A stretch of DNA of 64,000 nt from Brachyhypopomus gauderio (taxonomy: Eukaryota > Chordata > Actinopteri > Gymnotiformes > Hypopomidae), in NCBI RefSeq assembly GCF_052324685.1, contig NW_027506894.1, positions 615,690-679,689 of the forward strand. The letters are read 5' to 3'. How positions within the stretch are numbered: position 1 is the first letter of the stretch; each line of letters begins with the position of its first letter. Below, piece after piece: positions 13,026 through 23,414 of the stretch. The notes under the pieces are model-generated. The model saw only the letters and a program-made list of their open reading frames with translations, made no database searches and had not been told where the DNA came from. Position numbers and translations under genes: made by a program.

Positions 13026-13165
13026 ATACATGTGAGACAGAAACAGAAATCACACCACACAGTGTTGGGGCAGGTGGGGCAGGTGCCACTAAAGAGAACA
13101 CAGAGACCCACACCACCCACACAGAGGCGGAGCGGTGTGTCCCCGTTTCTCCCACCCACAGCGCG
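13026..13165 (+). CDS. BEN gene (+), upstream coding exon
   Basis: The acceptor is tttgcccttgtag and the donor GCG|GTAAGC, both strong. It is open in the phase-1 frame, encoding a Thr/Glu/His-rich stretch ending SPTHSA, and joins in phase 0 to the exon at 13339. No recognised domain. Confidence 0.6.
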
Positions 13166-16100
13166 GTAAGCCGGTCTGGCTGGTGACTACAAACCCTGTA
13201 ATGATAATGCCCTTATAATGGGGAGCTGAGGAGGGGTGTCAGCTTTAATAGGACTCCTGTGGCATGTAGCACACGTGTTTGTCAGAGTATATTAAGGCCT
13301 AATAAACATACCATAACCGGAACTTGGCTTGTTTGTAGATGTCAGAGATCGAGGATGACACCTTCTTGGACGTCACGTGTGTGCAAATGGAGCAAGATTC
13401 ATTTGACTACGTAAGCATTATTAGACGTTTATTAATTATTGTAGTATTTTTACATATATGTGTTAGTGTTGCATTCTCTAAATTGCCCCCTTCAGTTTTT
13501 TTGTATTTATACTTTAAATGTGGATTTTCATTATAATGTCCTTAATGAACAGTGCGTATCTGATGCGTCAGATGTAAACTGTACTCTTTCTGTGAAGGGG
13601 GAGGAGACCTTGGCGTCTCCAGAGAGTTTCGGCACCGATCCTTTACGAACACTGGGAGAGATTCTTGCATATTGCCAGGTATCACATAACAAGGCTAGTA
13701 AAGTCTTACCTGAACTGTTCCCACGTGGGCAGATCCCCTGACCTTCTCAAGCACCTCTGAACAGGCTTTAGGTCTCATGAACGCCTCAGTGGGTCAGAGC
13801 CGTTTCAGCGACACCTGTACAATATTAGGCCAATGGGTTTAATGTTGTGTCTGATTGGTGAAAACTATTAAAAAGACAACAAAAAGCATCAAATATAGTG
13901 AAACTAAAAAGTAATTCCTTATTTACAAGAACAGTTTTTACCTTCCTGTAGACCGGTACGATCTTGCAGGTCAGTCCACATATTGGGCCGATATGTGTAT
14001 ATGCTGCCCAGCCTGTCATGGAGCTGCAGGTGTCTTGTGCACGTGGCTGATTTTAGAGATCTTCAGCGGACATGAAGAGCCTGCAGACGTGATGTACAGG
14101 TGTGAGGGCATCTGAAAGCCAGAGGATCGAGAGGATTTTAAAGTCTGTTCTTAAATATGCAGGTAGCCAGGGCTGCTGTTGGAGACGGGGTCAAGCGAAC
14201 GCCCCCTCGTCCTCGTGCAAGGTCGCCGGTTCACTATATCTCTGTGCACGCTGGAGACCCGGAGCGTCAGGGTAGTTCTGACATCATGACAACACGTGTA
14301 CTTCCTCGTGAAGTCACGGTCCATGGGCAGGTTTAGAAACGTGATTCTGAAACTAAAGGGCAGTAGTAGTCAGATTTCTGGGATGGAGACTTTAGGTAGG
14401 GCCTTAATTAGAAGGGGGCGTAGTCATTGTCATGGTAACAGCAAAACCAGGTCGTACTCTTTAATTCTGAGCTTTTATTGTGAAGCTGAACCAAGGCCCA
14501 TTTCTCCAGGTTATGTACGGCGCCATCCAGAAACTGGACGCCAAGTTTGAGTTGCTGAAGACCTCCGTGACGGGCTTCCAGCAGGCCGAGGATCCGCCCC
14601 AGACGCACACCTCCCCGCCCTCACGCCGGGACCGCTCACCAGCGCTAAACGTGAGGCACGCCCCCGCCAAACACGCATGGCCAGGCGCAAGCTTTCAACC
14701 ATTACTGAAAATATTTCACCCACAACTTACTGGCTTGTTGGTGGGTACCTACACTGTGTTCTCAGTCCTCATGGTCTTCTCTCTCCTCCTGAAGACCCAG
14801 AGCCCAAACAGCGTGGAGAACTTCCAGCTGAAGTTGGAGGCGTCTGAGGCAGCCTCTTACATCCACCCGCTGCAGCAGGGCACCGCCTCTCCCTCTGACC
14901 CCGCCCCCTCCAGTGTCCCGCCCCTCCCAGATGACCTCACAATGACCCCTCTAAAAACCCAGCAGCAAGGCCCGCCTCACATCGTCAGAGAGACGGTCAC
15001 TCAGCAGTGGTCGAATAGCACGGATGGGCGGGGTCATACCCACGGTAACAGGCTGGGTGGGCGGGGCCATGCCTACAGTAACACCAGCGGGGAAGCTCTC
15101 GACCACGTGGGCAACGGCGTGTGCCAGCCGAACGCATCACCAGGCCCGGCATTCACGGTGACAGAAACACCCTCACACCCGCGATGGCGCGCTCTAGACC
15201 AACCCCCTCCTCCTCCTCCTCTTCCTCCTCCCACCACAGCAGGTAACGTGGGTCACCTGCTCCAACACACCTGCTCCGTCTCATTACAGCCACCAAAACA
15301 GCTCTAGGTGAAGCTAGCATTGCACAGCAAGTTACCGTCTAGATACAAACATTTTTAATAATGTCCATTTTGAACATGGAGGCTCCCAACCTATAGCACT
15401 TAGCTAGCAGCTCTAAAACCAGCCAGACAGGTTTTTTGTTAGCATACATGTGACCATGTCCAGTTTAACCGTTTTTTAAATGTTTCTGACTAAAGTTTCA
15501 CTATTTATTTGAATTAACTTCAGCTAAATCAAACAAAATGAACACATGTAAGTCCACACAGTCAGCAGCCTGAGACCTACCCTTCTCTTTCCCGGTGACC
15601 ATCTTTCTTTCCTGCAGGAAACAGGAAGTTCGTCCTCCCGAGCACCTTCCTGCGGAAGGCGGGCACGATGGTGCGGCCCACGTCCGCGGCTCGGTTCCTC
15701 ATGCGCTCCGTCTTCTCCCGCCAAGAGCTTCTCCATAGCAACACCAGGGGCGACCCCAGCAGAGGCCTCCGTCGCCTGGACCCAGAACGCCTCAGCGCCA
15801 TACGGGGTGAGTGGGCAGGACCGCCCCCCCCCCCCCCTGTCTGAGGCGGCGCGAGTTCACAGGTCACGGAGCCCTACTGGAATTGTCCAGTCGTAGTGCA
15901 CCGCACCTGTTCCGTATGTTTGTAGTCTGTCTACCGCATGTCCATCCGTCTGGACAGGTCTGGACTAGGGGTGCACGATATGGACTAGAATTACGATGTG
16001 CGATAACATTGTTGGATATCACGATATCGATGTGAACCACGATAAATTAAGATTAAAATACAGAGATGTAGTGTCTCTCTGAACAGCAGCACTTTAATTC

Positions 16101-18360
16101 GTTTTTTTTTTTTACTGTGTAATGAATCCAGAATAATTCCAAATATTTTGCAGGTTTATTCAACAATAGATTCAATCTAGGTTTATACTTTAACGAGTGA
16201 CCGTAGCGCGACTCCGCACACCTCGCGTAAACCTCCGCGAACGACGGAAGCGTTTAATCTTGCCGTGTCACATTCTTTGCAGTGTTGTCCGAAACGATAT
16301 GTAGGCCTAGTAGTATAGGAAAAACACCCCTAAAATACAGGGGAATGAACATTTACCTGACCAATTTTAATGTTGCTTTGTGTATCAGGTTTGAAAAGTG
16401 CTGGAATTTAGGCTAAAGTACTTGAAATTGTAACTACTTCGTTTCACAACAAATATCTGTCTGACTGAATAGTTCTCTTGTAATTACATTAACAAATACG
16501 AGCCTCTTGTAATTCCAGGACGAAACATGAGAGAACGTGAAGACGTTAAGATTGGGCGTTTTGAAAATAAACAACCATTAAATAATGTGATAAAAAAAGC
16601 GAATTATTTCGAATCATTTAGAGTATATGTATAAATATTTAACTCAATTAAGTTTAACGAGCTGGAAATTATTGAAATGGACCTTGAAAGTGACGTACAA
16701 GTGCTTTAATTCCACCTTGTATAGGTGTATGAACCCGGCAAACATGACTGTTCTCATTGCGCTGAGACGCGGCGCGCGAGAACTTACAAAATTCGAGAGG
16801 TGCACGACCTCGTGAATCAACAGCGCGCGAGACCATCGCGCACGGGCGAAGCCACCGTGATTACGTTATTTTCGCCTTGCGGACCCTCGCGCTGCATCAA
16901 GTGTAAACCAGGCTTAAACCAAATCGCGTGTCTGATGAGCGTGTTCACCTCACTCTGCCTCTTGCCTACTTACGTCACGTGATCATAGTCTGCAGCTCGA
17001 ATAGCTCCCTCTATTGCTGGACGAGGATAATGCAATTTGAGTTTGCTGTTATTCAAGGAGTTATCGTGGCTCTTTCGATGTGTTTATCGTGAAACTTCAC
17101 ATCGCGATAACGATAAAAATACGATTCATCGTGCAGCCCTAGTCTGGACTATGTAGCAGGTCTGGACTATGTCCATCCGTCTGGACTATGTAGCAGGTCT
17201 GGACTATGTCCATCCGTCTGGACAGGTCTGGACTATGTCCATCCGTCTGGACAGGTCTGGACTATGTCCATCCGTCTGGACTATGTAGCAGGTCTGGACT
17301 ATGTAGCAGGTCTGGACTATGTAGCGATCAGGTCTCCTCACACTTGTTTCGTGGTTGTCCACAGAGTGGGTACAGAAGCGGTACCCCAAACACGAACTTC
17401 ACGAGCGGGGCAGGGACTGGCGTGCGTGCCTGGCCGTCATGAACAAAGCCACACGCTACATCCGGCTGATGGACAAGACTCGCAAAGTAAGACATGAGGA
17501 ACCAGACAAGTGTTGAGAACTTTCTATAGTGAGGGTACTACTGTTTACATGTGTAGTATGGGTAACTAGTTTGCAGTATTCATGTGTAGTATGGGTACTA
17601 CTGTATGTGTACAAGTTTAATGTGTATTACGTGCCACTTATATGCAGTTCTGACTAAACACATGAGAAAGTCTGAAGCTGTTTACAGAAAGACCTTCTGT
17701 GTAATTTACCAGCTGACCACGAACACGAACGATGACGCGGCACCCGAATCCTCCAGACCAATCACAGAGCAGGAGCCCAAGCCAGCCGCAGAGATAGACG
17801 TTGAACTGTCGGATAGCGACGCCGATCACCCACAGCGGAGGAGAGCTGCGAAGAGCACGCTGAGAGTTGCTCCCAACGGACACAGAGCATCTAACCAAGA
17901 CGTCTCCAACCAAGAGCCACTTGGTGGGTTCTCTGAACTACAGTTGTACAGTCAGTCAAAATCACAGTATTTAACAACCCCTGATTGGTCCCACGGTTCT
18001 GTTCCCCCAGTGTTCCTGGGTTCTGCGGCCCGCGGGGTGAGGGTGCCCCAGGCGGCCCTGTTCGGGGCATGGCAGAGGCCCCGCCCCCCTCTCGTAGCAC
18101 GCTACCTCATCAGGTTCATGTTCTCAGAAGACGTGCTCGTGCAGAGCAACGTGTACGGCAACACGGAACATGGCATCCAGCCTCTGGACCACAACAAGAT
18201 CTCAGCTCTGCGGGGTAAGATGGGCTCCACCAACACCAACAGCCCCGGGTACAAGAACGGAGGGACAGTACTGAAACAGTACTGAGAATTAGTCAACCTC
18301 AACCAGCATAAACCACAACAAAAGCAAACCCACATCTGAGCACAGGGAGCTGCCCCACTG

Positions 18361-18424
<64 letters not shown>

Positions 18425-18551
18425 ACACCTCTGCGAGCGTTTTCACTGGATGCATCTGCAGGAGGACGGCCAGGACTGGAAGACGTGTGTGGACGCCATC
18501 AACAGCTGCATCCGTAAAACCAGACACAAGCTGAAGAAGACCCGCCGCTGA
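13026..18551 (+). CDS. protein with two BEN domains (BEND2-like)
   Basis: BEN domains are alpha-helical DNA- and protein-binding modules of chromatin repressors. I find ten coding exons: 13026-13165, 13339-13410, 13553-13678, 14510-14650, 14801-15242, 15618-15806, 17365-17486, 17713-17923, 18011-18214, 18424-18551. All phases agree. From the ATG at 13339 the protein is 544 aa; the 13026 exon adds 47 residues if an upstream exon supplies the start. Order: acidic N-terminus with DVTCVQMEQDSF, a helical block (YGAIQKLDAKFELL), a Pro-rich linker, BEN1 (exons 6-7), an acidic/basic linker, then BEN2 (exons 9-10) ending KKTRR. Both BEN domains are split by a phase-1 intron after an A-[IL]-R-G motif. 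Two C-terminal BEN domains and a position beside nhs suggest BEND2, but orthology is not proven. Confidence 0.88.
13339..13410 (+). CDS. BEN gene (+), exon with possible start codon
   Basis: Begins with ATG directly after a gtttgtag acceptor and encodes MSEIEDDTFLDVTCVQMEQ. The donor is TAC|GTAAGC, phase 0. The VTC-x-Q core is shared with the (-) BEN gene near 23400. Confidence 0.75.
13553..13678 (+). CDS. BEN gene (+), exon with LGEILAYCQ
   Basis: 42 codons, phase 0 at both ends. Its end, DPLRTLGEILAYCQ|GTATCA, matches the end of the (-) BEN gene exon at 22835-22900 (EEPEDVLLEVLNHCR). Confidence 0.8.
13679..14509 (+). other. intron of the (+) BEN gene, nothing further seen
   Basis: I see no supported exon, repeat or element here; the flanking exons join in phase 0. 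Confidence 0.6.
14510..14650 (+). CDS. BEN gene (+), short helical segment exon
   Basis: Encodes VMYGAIQKLDAKFELLKTSV then a polar tail. Acceptor tttctccag, donor AAAC|GTGAGG, phase 0. The heptad-like helix aligns with that of the (-) gene exon at 21422-21523. Confidence 0.88.
14801..15242 (+). CDS. BEN gene (+), Pro-rich linker exon
   Basis: Low-complexity linker with a run of Pro near 15205-15235, ending ACA GCA G|GTAACG in phase 1. The acceptor could also be six bases earlier, at 14795. Confidence 0.8.
15618..15806 (+). CDS. BEN gene (+), BEN1 first half
   Basis: Acceptor tttcctgcag, donor G|GTGAGT, phase 1-1. Encodes KFVLPSTFLRKAG...FLMRSVFSRQELL...LDPERLSAIRG, the pattern of the first helices of a BEN domain. 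Confidence 0.93.
15966..17141. mobile_element. non-autonomous hAT element, 1,176 bp
   Basis: The ends TAGGGGTGCACGATA and ATCGTGCAGCCCTA form imperfect inverted repeats. They are flanked by a perfect 8-bp duplication GTCTGGAC at 15958-15965 and 17142-17149. There is no open transposase. It sits in the BEN1 intron, inserted into a GTCTGGAC-containing minisatellite. Confidence 0.85.
17142..17335. repeat. minisatellite of gtctggactatg-type units
   Basis: Mixed tandem units gtctggactatgtagcag and gtctggactatgtccatcc. One earlier unit lies left of the hAT insertion at about 15940-15965. Confidence 0.9.
17365..17486 (+). CDS. BEN gene (+), BEN1 second half
   Basis: Joins in phase 1 and encodes EWVQKRYPKHELHERGRDWR then ACLAVMNKATRYIR, the W...C...N pattern that closes a BEN domain. 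Donor AAA|GTAAGA, phase 0. Confidence 0.93.
17713..17923 (+). CDS. BEN gene (+), linker between BEN domains
   Basis: Acceptor gtaatttaccag. Encodes an acidic patch (ELSDSDAD) then basic RRRAAK, ending in phase 1 at CTT G|GTGGGT. Confidence 0.8.
18011..18214 (+). CDS. BEN gene (+), BEN2 first half
   Basis: Acceptor ctgttcccccag. Encodes VPQAALFGAW...YLIRFMFSEDVLVQSNV...LDHNKISALRG, parallel to BEN1 and ending in the same phase-1 donor. Confidence 0.94.
18363..18421. repeat. (TG)n microsatellite at a 3' splice site
   Basis: About 29 TG units end directly at the TAG acceptor of the last BEN-gene exon. Confidence 0.97.
18424..18551 (+). CDS. BEN gene (+), BEN2 second half and stop
   Basis: Encodes EHLCERFHWMHL...DWKTCVDAINSCIRKTRHKL and ends KKTRR TGA. 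The acceptor AG follows directly on a 58-bp (TG)n tract at 18363-18420, which must serve as the polypyrimidine tract. Confidence 0.94.
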
Positions 18552-18893
18552 GAGCAGAGGCTCCGCCCCCTGGCCTTGGACCACGCCCCCACACGCAGGG
18601 GGCAGTGCTGGGGAAGGCAGGTGGGCGGGGCCAGCAGCAGTTCGGCCCACTGTGGCTCGTGGACTTGAAGCTTTTGCAGCAGACGCAAGGTGGGTGTGCA
18701 GGCCTCACGCCGGAGGCCTGGCCTGCAGTCGCCTTACAGGACATCGTTAACAGGGGCCTTACAGTCAGATGCTCTGTGGATGCATCCTGTTCAGACCAAT
18801 TAACCAGTCAGACTAATCAATAATTGAGCAAAAAGTTTATTTTTATTTGTATATAGAAAGAAATGGCACATTCTAACTTGGTTAAGAAATAAA
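18552..18893 (+). terminator. 3' UTR and poly(A) signal of the (+) BEN gene
   Basis: A canonical AATAAA lies at 18888-18893, about 340 nt after the stop. Confidence 0.7.
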
Positions 18894-19991
18894 AATCATG
18901 TAAAAAGAAAAAAGACGTTATTTTTTTACGTAAAGTTTATATTTACACGAGAAATTAGCACCTTTAACGAAGAAAGAAAGAAAATGACGGACATAAAGCA
19001 AACGTGTTGGAGGTCTTCCACCACCATGCGGTGCCTCCACACCTCCGCACGCTGGGGAGGTAGACGTTAAGGTAAGGTGACACTGTTCTGGTGAGACTGA
19101 GGTCACGTTAAGGTAAGGTGACAGTGTTACGGTGAGACTGAGGTCACGTTAAGGTGCCTGCGTTTAATCCAGTGCTGTGACTGATCCCTCGAGCTGGAGA
19201 AAGGTCTTCCCGTGGTCTGGACCGCGTAAAGTAGCGCTGCTCCTACAGAACGGACGACAACCTGGGCCGCATCAGCGGGGTTATGGGTAGGGGGTGTAGG
19301 TGTAGGGTGTGGTGGTCCACACTGCTACTCTTATCGAACAGGGAGTCTCAATCAGCTTTGGCTTTGCTCTGAAATGGGTCACAAACACAGAATAAAGGCA
19401 GAAAACATGCAACATGTACTCTTTTCTTTAAGAGGCTTCACAGATTTCAGTGTGGACAGTATGTGCAATATGTAGGCCAAATTCAACAATATCGCATTAA
19501 ACATGGGAATGAGCTAGTCTGATTTACTGTGATGAAAACAGAACCAAACTCAGGGCCAGGCTAGCGGATATGGAGCCCGTGTCCATTAGCAGGAACCGAT
19601 TATGTCTATCCGTTACTTTCCAAACAAATAAAATCTTTTTTGTAATGAAGCCTGTTTTGTATGTGATTACAAGTTCAATATGTGCATTTGCAATGTACTT
19701 AGTGGGAAAAGGATTTAATGAATACATTTAAGAGCTGCTGACGTGTGATTATTATTCATTTAATTATGCATTTTTGGCCCATTCTGAACGGTTGACCTCA
19801 CTGGTGTAAAAATGACTGGCCATTTCATTCTCATTTCATTTTCTGTAGTAATGAAAGACTTGTTGAAGTTTCCAAAACTGAAAATCTGGATCATTAGTTT
19901 CCCTTTTAAACACGTGTATACAGGACAGCAGTGGTTGTTCTGGACCTGTGAGCTCAAGTTAATAAGCAGTCCAGAACCTCCTCTCTGCTGG
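18894..19991. other. region between the two convergent BEN genes
   Basis: No exon seen. Two copies of a 41-bp gttaaggtaaggtgac... unit lie near 19069-19152. A minus-strand ATTAAA (plus TTTAAT near 19758) could end the (-) BEN transcript. Confidence 0.5.
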
Positions 19992-20122
19992 TTAAGCAGC
20001 TATGAACATGCGTACCCCTTCATTGTGGAGATCCATGAAGCCCTTAATGACGTCCAGGCACTGGGCCCACACTGAACCGCTCACACTGCAGTCGTACTGG
20101 GGGAACACCTCCTCCAGCCACT
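19992..20122 (-). CDS. BEN gene (-), BEN domain second half and stop
   Basis: Acceptor ttgtgtgtccag, phase 1. Encodes EWLEEVFPQYDCSVSGSVWA then QCLDVIKGFMDLHN and ends FIAA TAA. Confidence 0.93.
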
Positions 20123-21640
20123 CTGGACACACAAACCACAGAGTGCAAGGAGGCGTCACCAGAGGCGGAGTTTACCTCAATGGGGGAGGAGTGGAGGCGG
20201 AGTTTACCTCACAGGGGGTGGGGGGAAGTGAGTGGAGGCAGAGTTTACCTCACGGGGTGGGGGAAGTGAGTGGAGGCGGACTTTACCTCACGGGGTGGGG
20301 GAAGTGAGTGGAGGCGGAGTTTACCTCACAGGATGGGGGGAGTGAGTGGAGGCGGAGTTTACCTCACGGGGGGTGGGGGGAAGTGAGTGGAGGCGGAGTT
20401 TACCTCACGGGGTGGAGGGAGTGAGTGGAGGCGGAGTTTACCTCACAGGATGGGGGGGAGTGAGTGGAGGCTGAGTTTACCTCACAGGGGATGGGGGGAG
20501 TGAGTGGAGGCGGAGTTTATCTGACAGGGGGTGGGAGGAGTGAGTGGAGGCGGAGTTTACCTCGCAGGGCCTCCAATTCGTTGCAGTCGATTTGCCTGAC
20601 AGCTCTTTGCCGGTTGCCAGGGGTGACGCTGCGGGACAAGGCCCCCGTGGGATAAAGGGCGGAGAGCACGGTAACCAGGGCATGCTGAGGCTCCGCCTCC
20701 TCACATGCACGCATGTACATGGAGCCAGGAATCAAGACCTGCCATCTGCCAATCATTACTGAGCAGGAGAAAATGACAAAAAGAATGAAGCCACAATGGT
20801 GAGAGTCAAAGATGCAGAGACAGATCCTACCCATGTACCCCCAGGACATGCCACAACCCCCCCCAAACGACTGTCCTCGTCTCAGTCCTCACCATTCGTG
20901 TTCTCCATGTTGGGGTCCTTAGCAAGAGGCGCGTCCTTCACTGTGACGGGCCCTAAACTGTTGGCCTCCATCTTGGCCACACCCCCAGCCGTGGGGCGTT
21001 TCTTCCCTTTCTTCAGACGGCCACTCTGCCCGCCGGGGCCCCGCCCCTCTGGTCCGGGCTTTGCCGTCAACCCCTCGTCTCGAGGTCCTTCCTGCTGAAG
21101 CTGAACTTGATCCGGTTGGGATCTCTGCTTGGGCGGTCTCCTGCGCTTGCCTTTCCCCCTCCCTCCACCAGGGGGCCTGGACTGCGCCAGGCTTTGAGAA
21201 CTGGGCTGGGGAGGAGGGTGCGGCGGAACGTTCTGGAAAGGGGTCGTCTGAGGGGAGGGGCCCAGACGTTGGGCCAGGGCCCTAGACAGTTGGGCGGCTC
21301 CAACAGGCGGAGGAACCACAGCCTGAAAAACACAACGCAGAAACTGAAGACAATCAGCCAGGGCCAGCAGGTGTGGCACAGGTGGAGAAGGTGTGGTAGG
21401 TGTATTGTAGGTGTGGTTCACCTCCTCCAGGTTCTCCTCCTTCCTGCACACTCCGGCAGCACAGGGGCACGACTGGAGGACGTCAAGCTTCTGCTCCAGA
21501 CGCTGCACCGCGGCCTGTAGGAGCTGACGGAGAAACGAGCTGCATGAGAAACACTGACGGAGCTCGACACCAACACTGCTCACTGAGGGCAGAGTTAGAA
21601 ACGACCAACCTTGCTCTTCAAGGACAGGAAAGACGCCTCT

Positions 21641-21680
<40 letters not shown>

Positions 21681-23414
21681 GAACCCACTCGGTTCAATAA
21701 TACCAAGCTCACAGGAGTCCAGGTCTAGAGGTCATGGGGCTCAACACATCCCACCAGAAATCACTCTGAACAATAACTTCAATAAGGAGTTTGCCCCGCT
21801 ACGCCCCTCACCTCACGCCCCAACCCTCACACCCCTTCCCCTCACATTTTACGGCATTTGGCAGACGCCCTTGTCCAGAGCGACTTGTATAAAAATGAGA
21901 TAAAATGCAAGTGAGCAATTGAGGGTTGAGGGCCTTGCTCAGGGGCACCTCAGTCATGGCCTCAGGTCTGGGAATCAAACCCATGACCCTCTGGTCACAA
22001 GACCAGTTCCCTAACCACCAGGACATGACTGCCCTCACCTCACCTCACACTCCGCCACCTGTGGGATGCAACCACAACTGCTAGAATTCATGTTTCTGCC
22101 CTTAAGCATAAACTATATTTATTACTTACCCAGACATCTGTGTGTAGAGCTGAATGTATATTTAAAGGAGTCCTTCCCACAAAAAGCCTGACACTTCCCC
22201 CCTCATTTGTGTAACCAGTTATTTTAGTTTTACTTGGTACAACCTTTCACATTAAAACCATAAAGCCTACTTTATTCACCTTTAACCTTTTCATACAGCT
22301 GTTTATAAAAACATACAATAATTGTCCTTATATTTAACATGCATCTCTGGTTCAACAAATGTATGATGGTGGATATAACAGTTTTCCTGTTTGAACGCAC
22401 ATTAAACAGTAAAAAGACCAATCAATGATCATCCTAACAAACAGAAGAAAGGTTTCAGTCAGCGCTTTATTTAAATCAGAGAACATCAACCGTGATAAAT
22501 GAATGACAAATAAAGAGGGAAAAAGCCCTTTGTTGCATCGGCTCAATTAACAGTAATAACAGTAAATCAATTATAACTGATTAGCCATTTACCAAAAGTG
22601 TAAAAAAGTAAGTAAAGTTCCCTTAACCCATAACCCTTGTCTACTAGCTGATACATGGGGAGAGGCAGTGGTAAACACCCGACCTACAGGTGTGGGAGGA
22701 GCCTGACCTACAGGTGTGGGACGAGAGGCCCATCAACCCATCAAGTCCAATCCTGTAAAAATGCAAGAAACTGGAGTCCTTGTAAGAGGTGGTGTGTGTG
22801 TGTGACCTCTGCAGTGTGTGAACAGGATGCTCACCCTGCAGTGGTTGAGGACCTCGAGCAGAACATCCTCAGGTTCCTCCAGACCTTGGGCTCGGTCCTG
22901 CTCAAGAAACCGAGAAAACAAAGACGACGTAAAAACCCGCACGTGGGCGGGACTCCAGGCTGGAGGACAAAGTACTGCAAACAGAGACTGGTTGTCACAC
23001 ACAGATTGGTTGTCTCACACAGACTGGTTTTGTAGTTGTGGCTCTCTACCGGAGTACCTCCAACATCAGGGTGCAAAGCCTTTGTGATTGTGCGGTTGGT
23101 GGTAAAACCAGCCAATCATTAATAAGAAGGCTAACAGCACTCCCCAATCACCAATAAGAACACTGGTGGCCATGCATTACTATAGCACCATGATTCAAAG
23201 ATCAGGTTCATCTCAATATATCCACCAGACCAAAAGACTCTACAGCCTTTGTAGGGGTGTGTGTGGCTCCTCCATTCACCAGATATGCACACATTCAGAA
23301 TCAGTGATCTGAAGATTCCTAAAGGAAATCCAGCATTGGTGTGACTAGTGACCACGCCGCCTGCAGACACTCAAGACCATGTCGATCTGTGCCTGCTCAC
23401 AGGTTACAGAGAAG
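19992..23414 (-). CDS. protein with one C-terminal BEN domain, inverted paralogue of the (+) BEN gene
   Basis: Exons 5' to 3': 23371-23414 (uncertain), 22835-22900, 21422-21523, 20893-21322, 20561-20758, 19992-20122. From 22900 on the phases are 0, 0, 1, 1 and the frame stays open to TAA at 19992, giving 308 codons. Order: short N-terminal block, helix LLQAAVQRLEQKLDVLQSC, a long Pro/Gly/Lys/Arg-rich linker, then one BEN domain (WQVLIPGSMYM...LSALYPTGALSRSV...CNELEALRG / EWLEEVFPQYDC...WAQCLDVIKGFM). Each exon has a counterpart in the (+) gene at 13-18 kb with the same phase. BEN proteins usually act as sequence-specific or chromatin-bound repressors; no specific role is claimed. The 5' end and start codon are not resolved, and the next gene upstream on this strand is the BED array. 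Confidence 0.82.
20160..20562. repeat. minisatellite of about 40-bp units, each with a splice-donor copy
   Basis: Eleven units with the core ggcggagtttacctcacag followed by G-rich sequence. On the minus strand each unit reads CTGTGAG|GTAAACTCC or close to it, the same sequence as the real donor of the exon at 20561. Confidence 0.93.
20561..20758 (-). CDS. BEN gene (-), BEN domain first half
   Basis: Acceptor tttctcctgctcag, phase 1. Encodes WQVLIPGSMYMRAC, LVTVLSALYPTGALSRSVTP and QIDCNELEALRG. The donor CGAG|GTAAAC lies inside one unit of the adjacent minisatellite. Confidence 0.93.
20893..21322 (-). CDS. BEN gene (-), basic Pro-rich linker exon
   Basis: Acceptor gtgtttttcag, donor AAT G|GTGAGG, phase 0 to 1. 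Encodes a Pro/Gln/Gly/Lys/Arg-rich linker with basic clusters [11 protein letters not shown] and RLKKGKKRP, plausible nuclear localisation signals. Confidence 0.85.
21422..21523 (-). CDS. BEN gene (-), helical exon
   Basis: 34 codons, phase 0-0, acceptor ctccgtcag, donor GAG|GTGAAC. Helix LLQAAVQRLEQKLDVLQSC matches VMYGAIQKLDAKFELLKTS of the (+) gene. Confidence 0.88.
21640..21680. repeat. (AC)n microsatellite
   Basis: About 19 AC units in an intron of the (-) BEN gene. Confidence 0.95.
21848..22040. mobile_element. SINE-like repeat with conserved LINE tail
   Basis: Contains catttggcagacgccc...gagcgactt, the conserved L2-type tail core of fish, and a tRNA-like part (gggaatcaaacccatgaccc on +). 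A related copy lies at about 28440-28605. Confidence 0.65.
22041..22834. other. intron of the (-) BEN gene, nothing further seen
   Basis: AT-rich, no supported exon. A 26-bp cctacaggtgtggga repeat pair lies near 22681-22720. Confidence 0.5.
22835..22900 (-). CDS. BEN gene (-), exon with VLLEVLNHCR
   Basis: Encodes QDRAQGLEEPEDVLLEVLNH then CR, with donor AGG|GTGAGC in phase 0. It aligns with GTDPLRTLGEILAYCQ of the (+) gene at the same phase. The acceptor may be at 22900 or three bases further in. Confidence 0.65.
23371..23414 (-). CDS. BEN gene (-), possible N-terminal exon
   Basis: After a gttttttgttttag acceptor it encodes FSVTCEQAQIDMVL, similar to DVTCVQMEQDSF of the (+) gene. The donor (TTGA|GTGTCT) is weak and its phase does not match the next exon, so the right border is doubtful. 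Confidence 0.35.

Noticed and set aside
14296-14550. Open frame overlapping the BEN(+) helix exon
   Set aside because: It is in another frame; the exon frame is fixed by its paralogue on (-).
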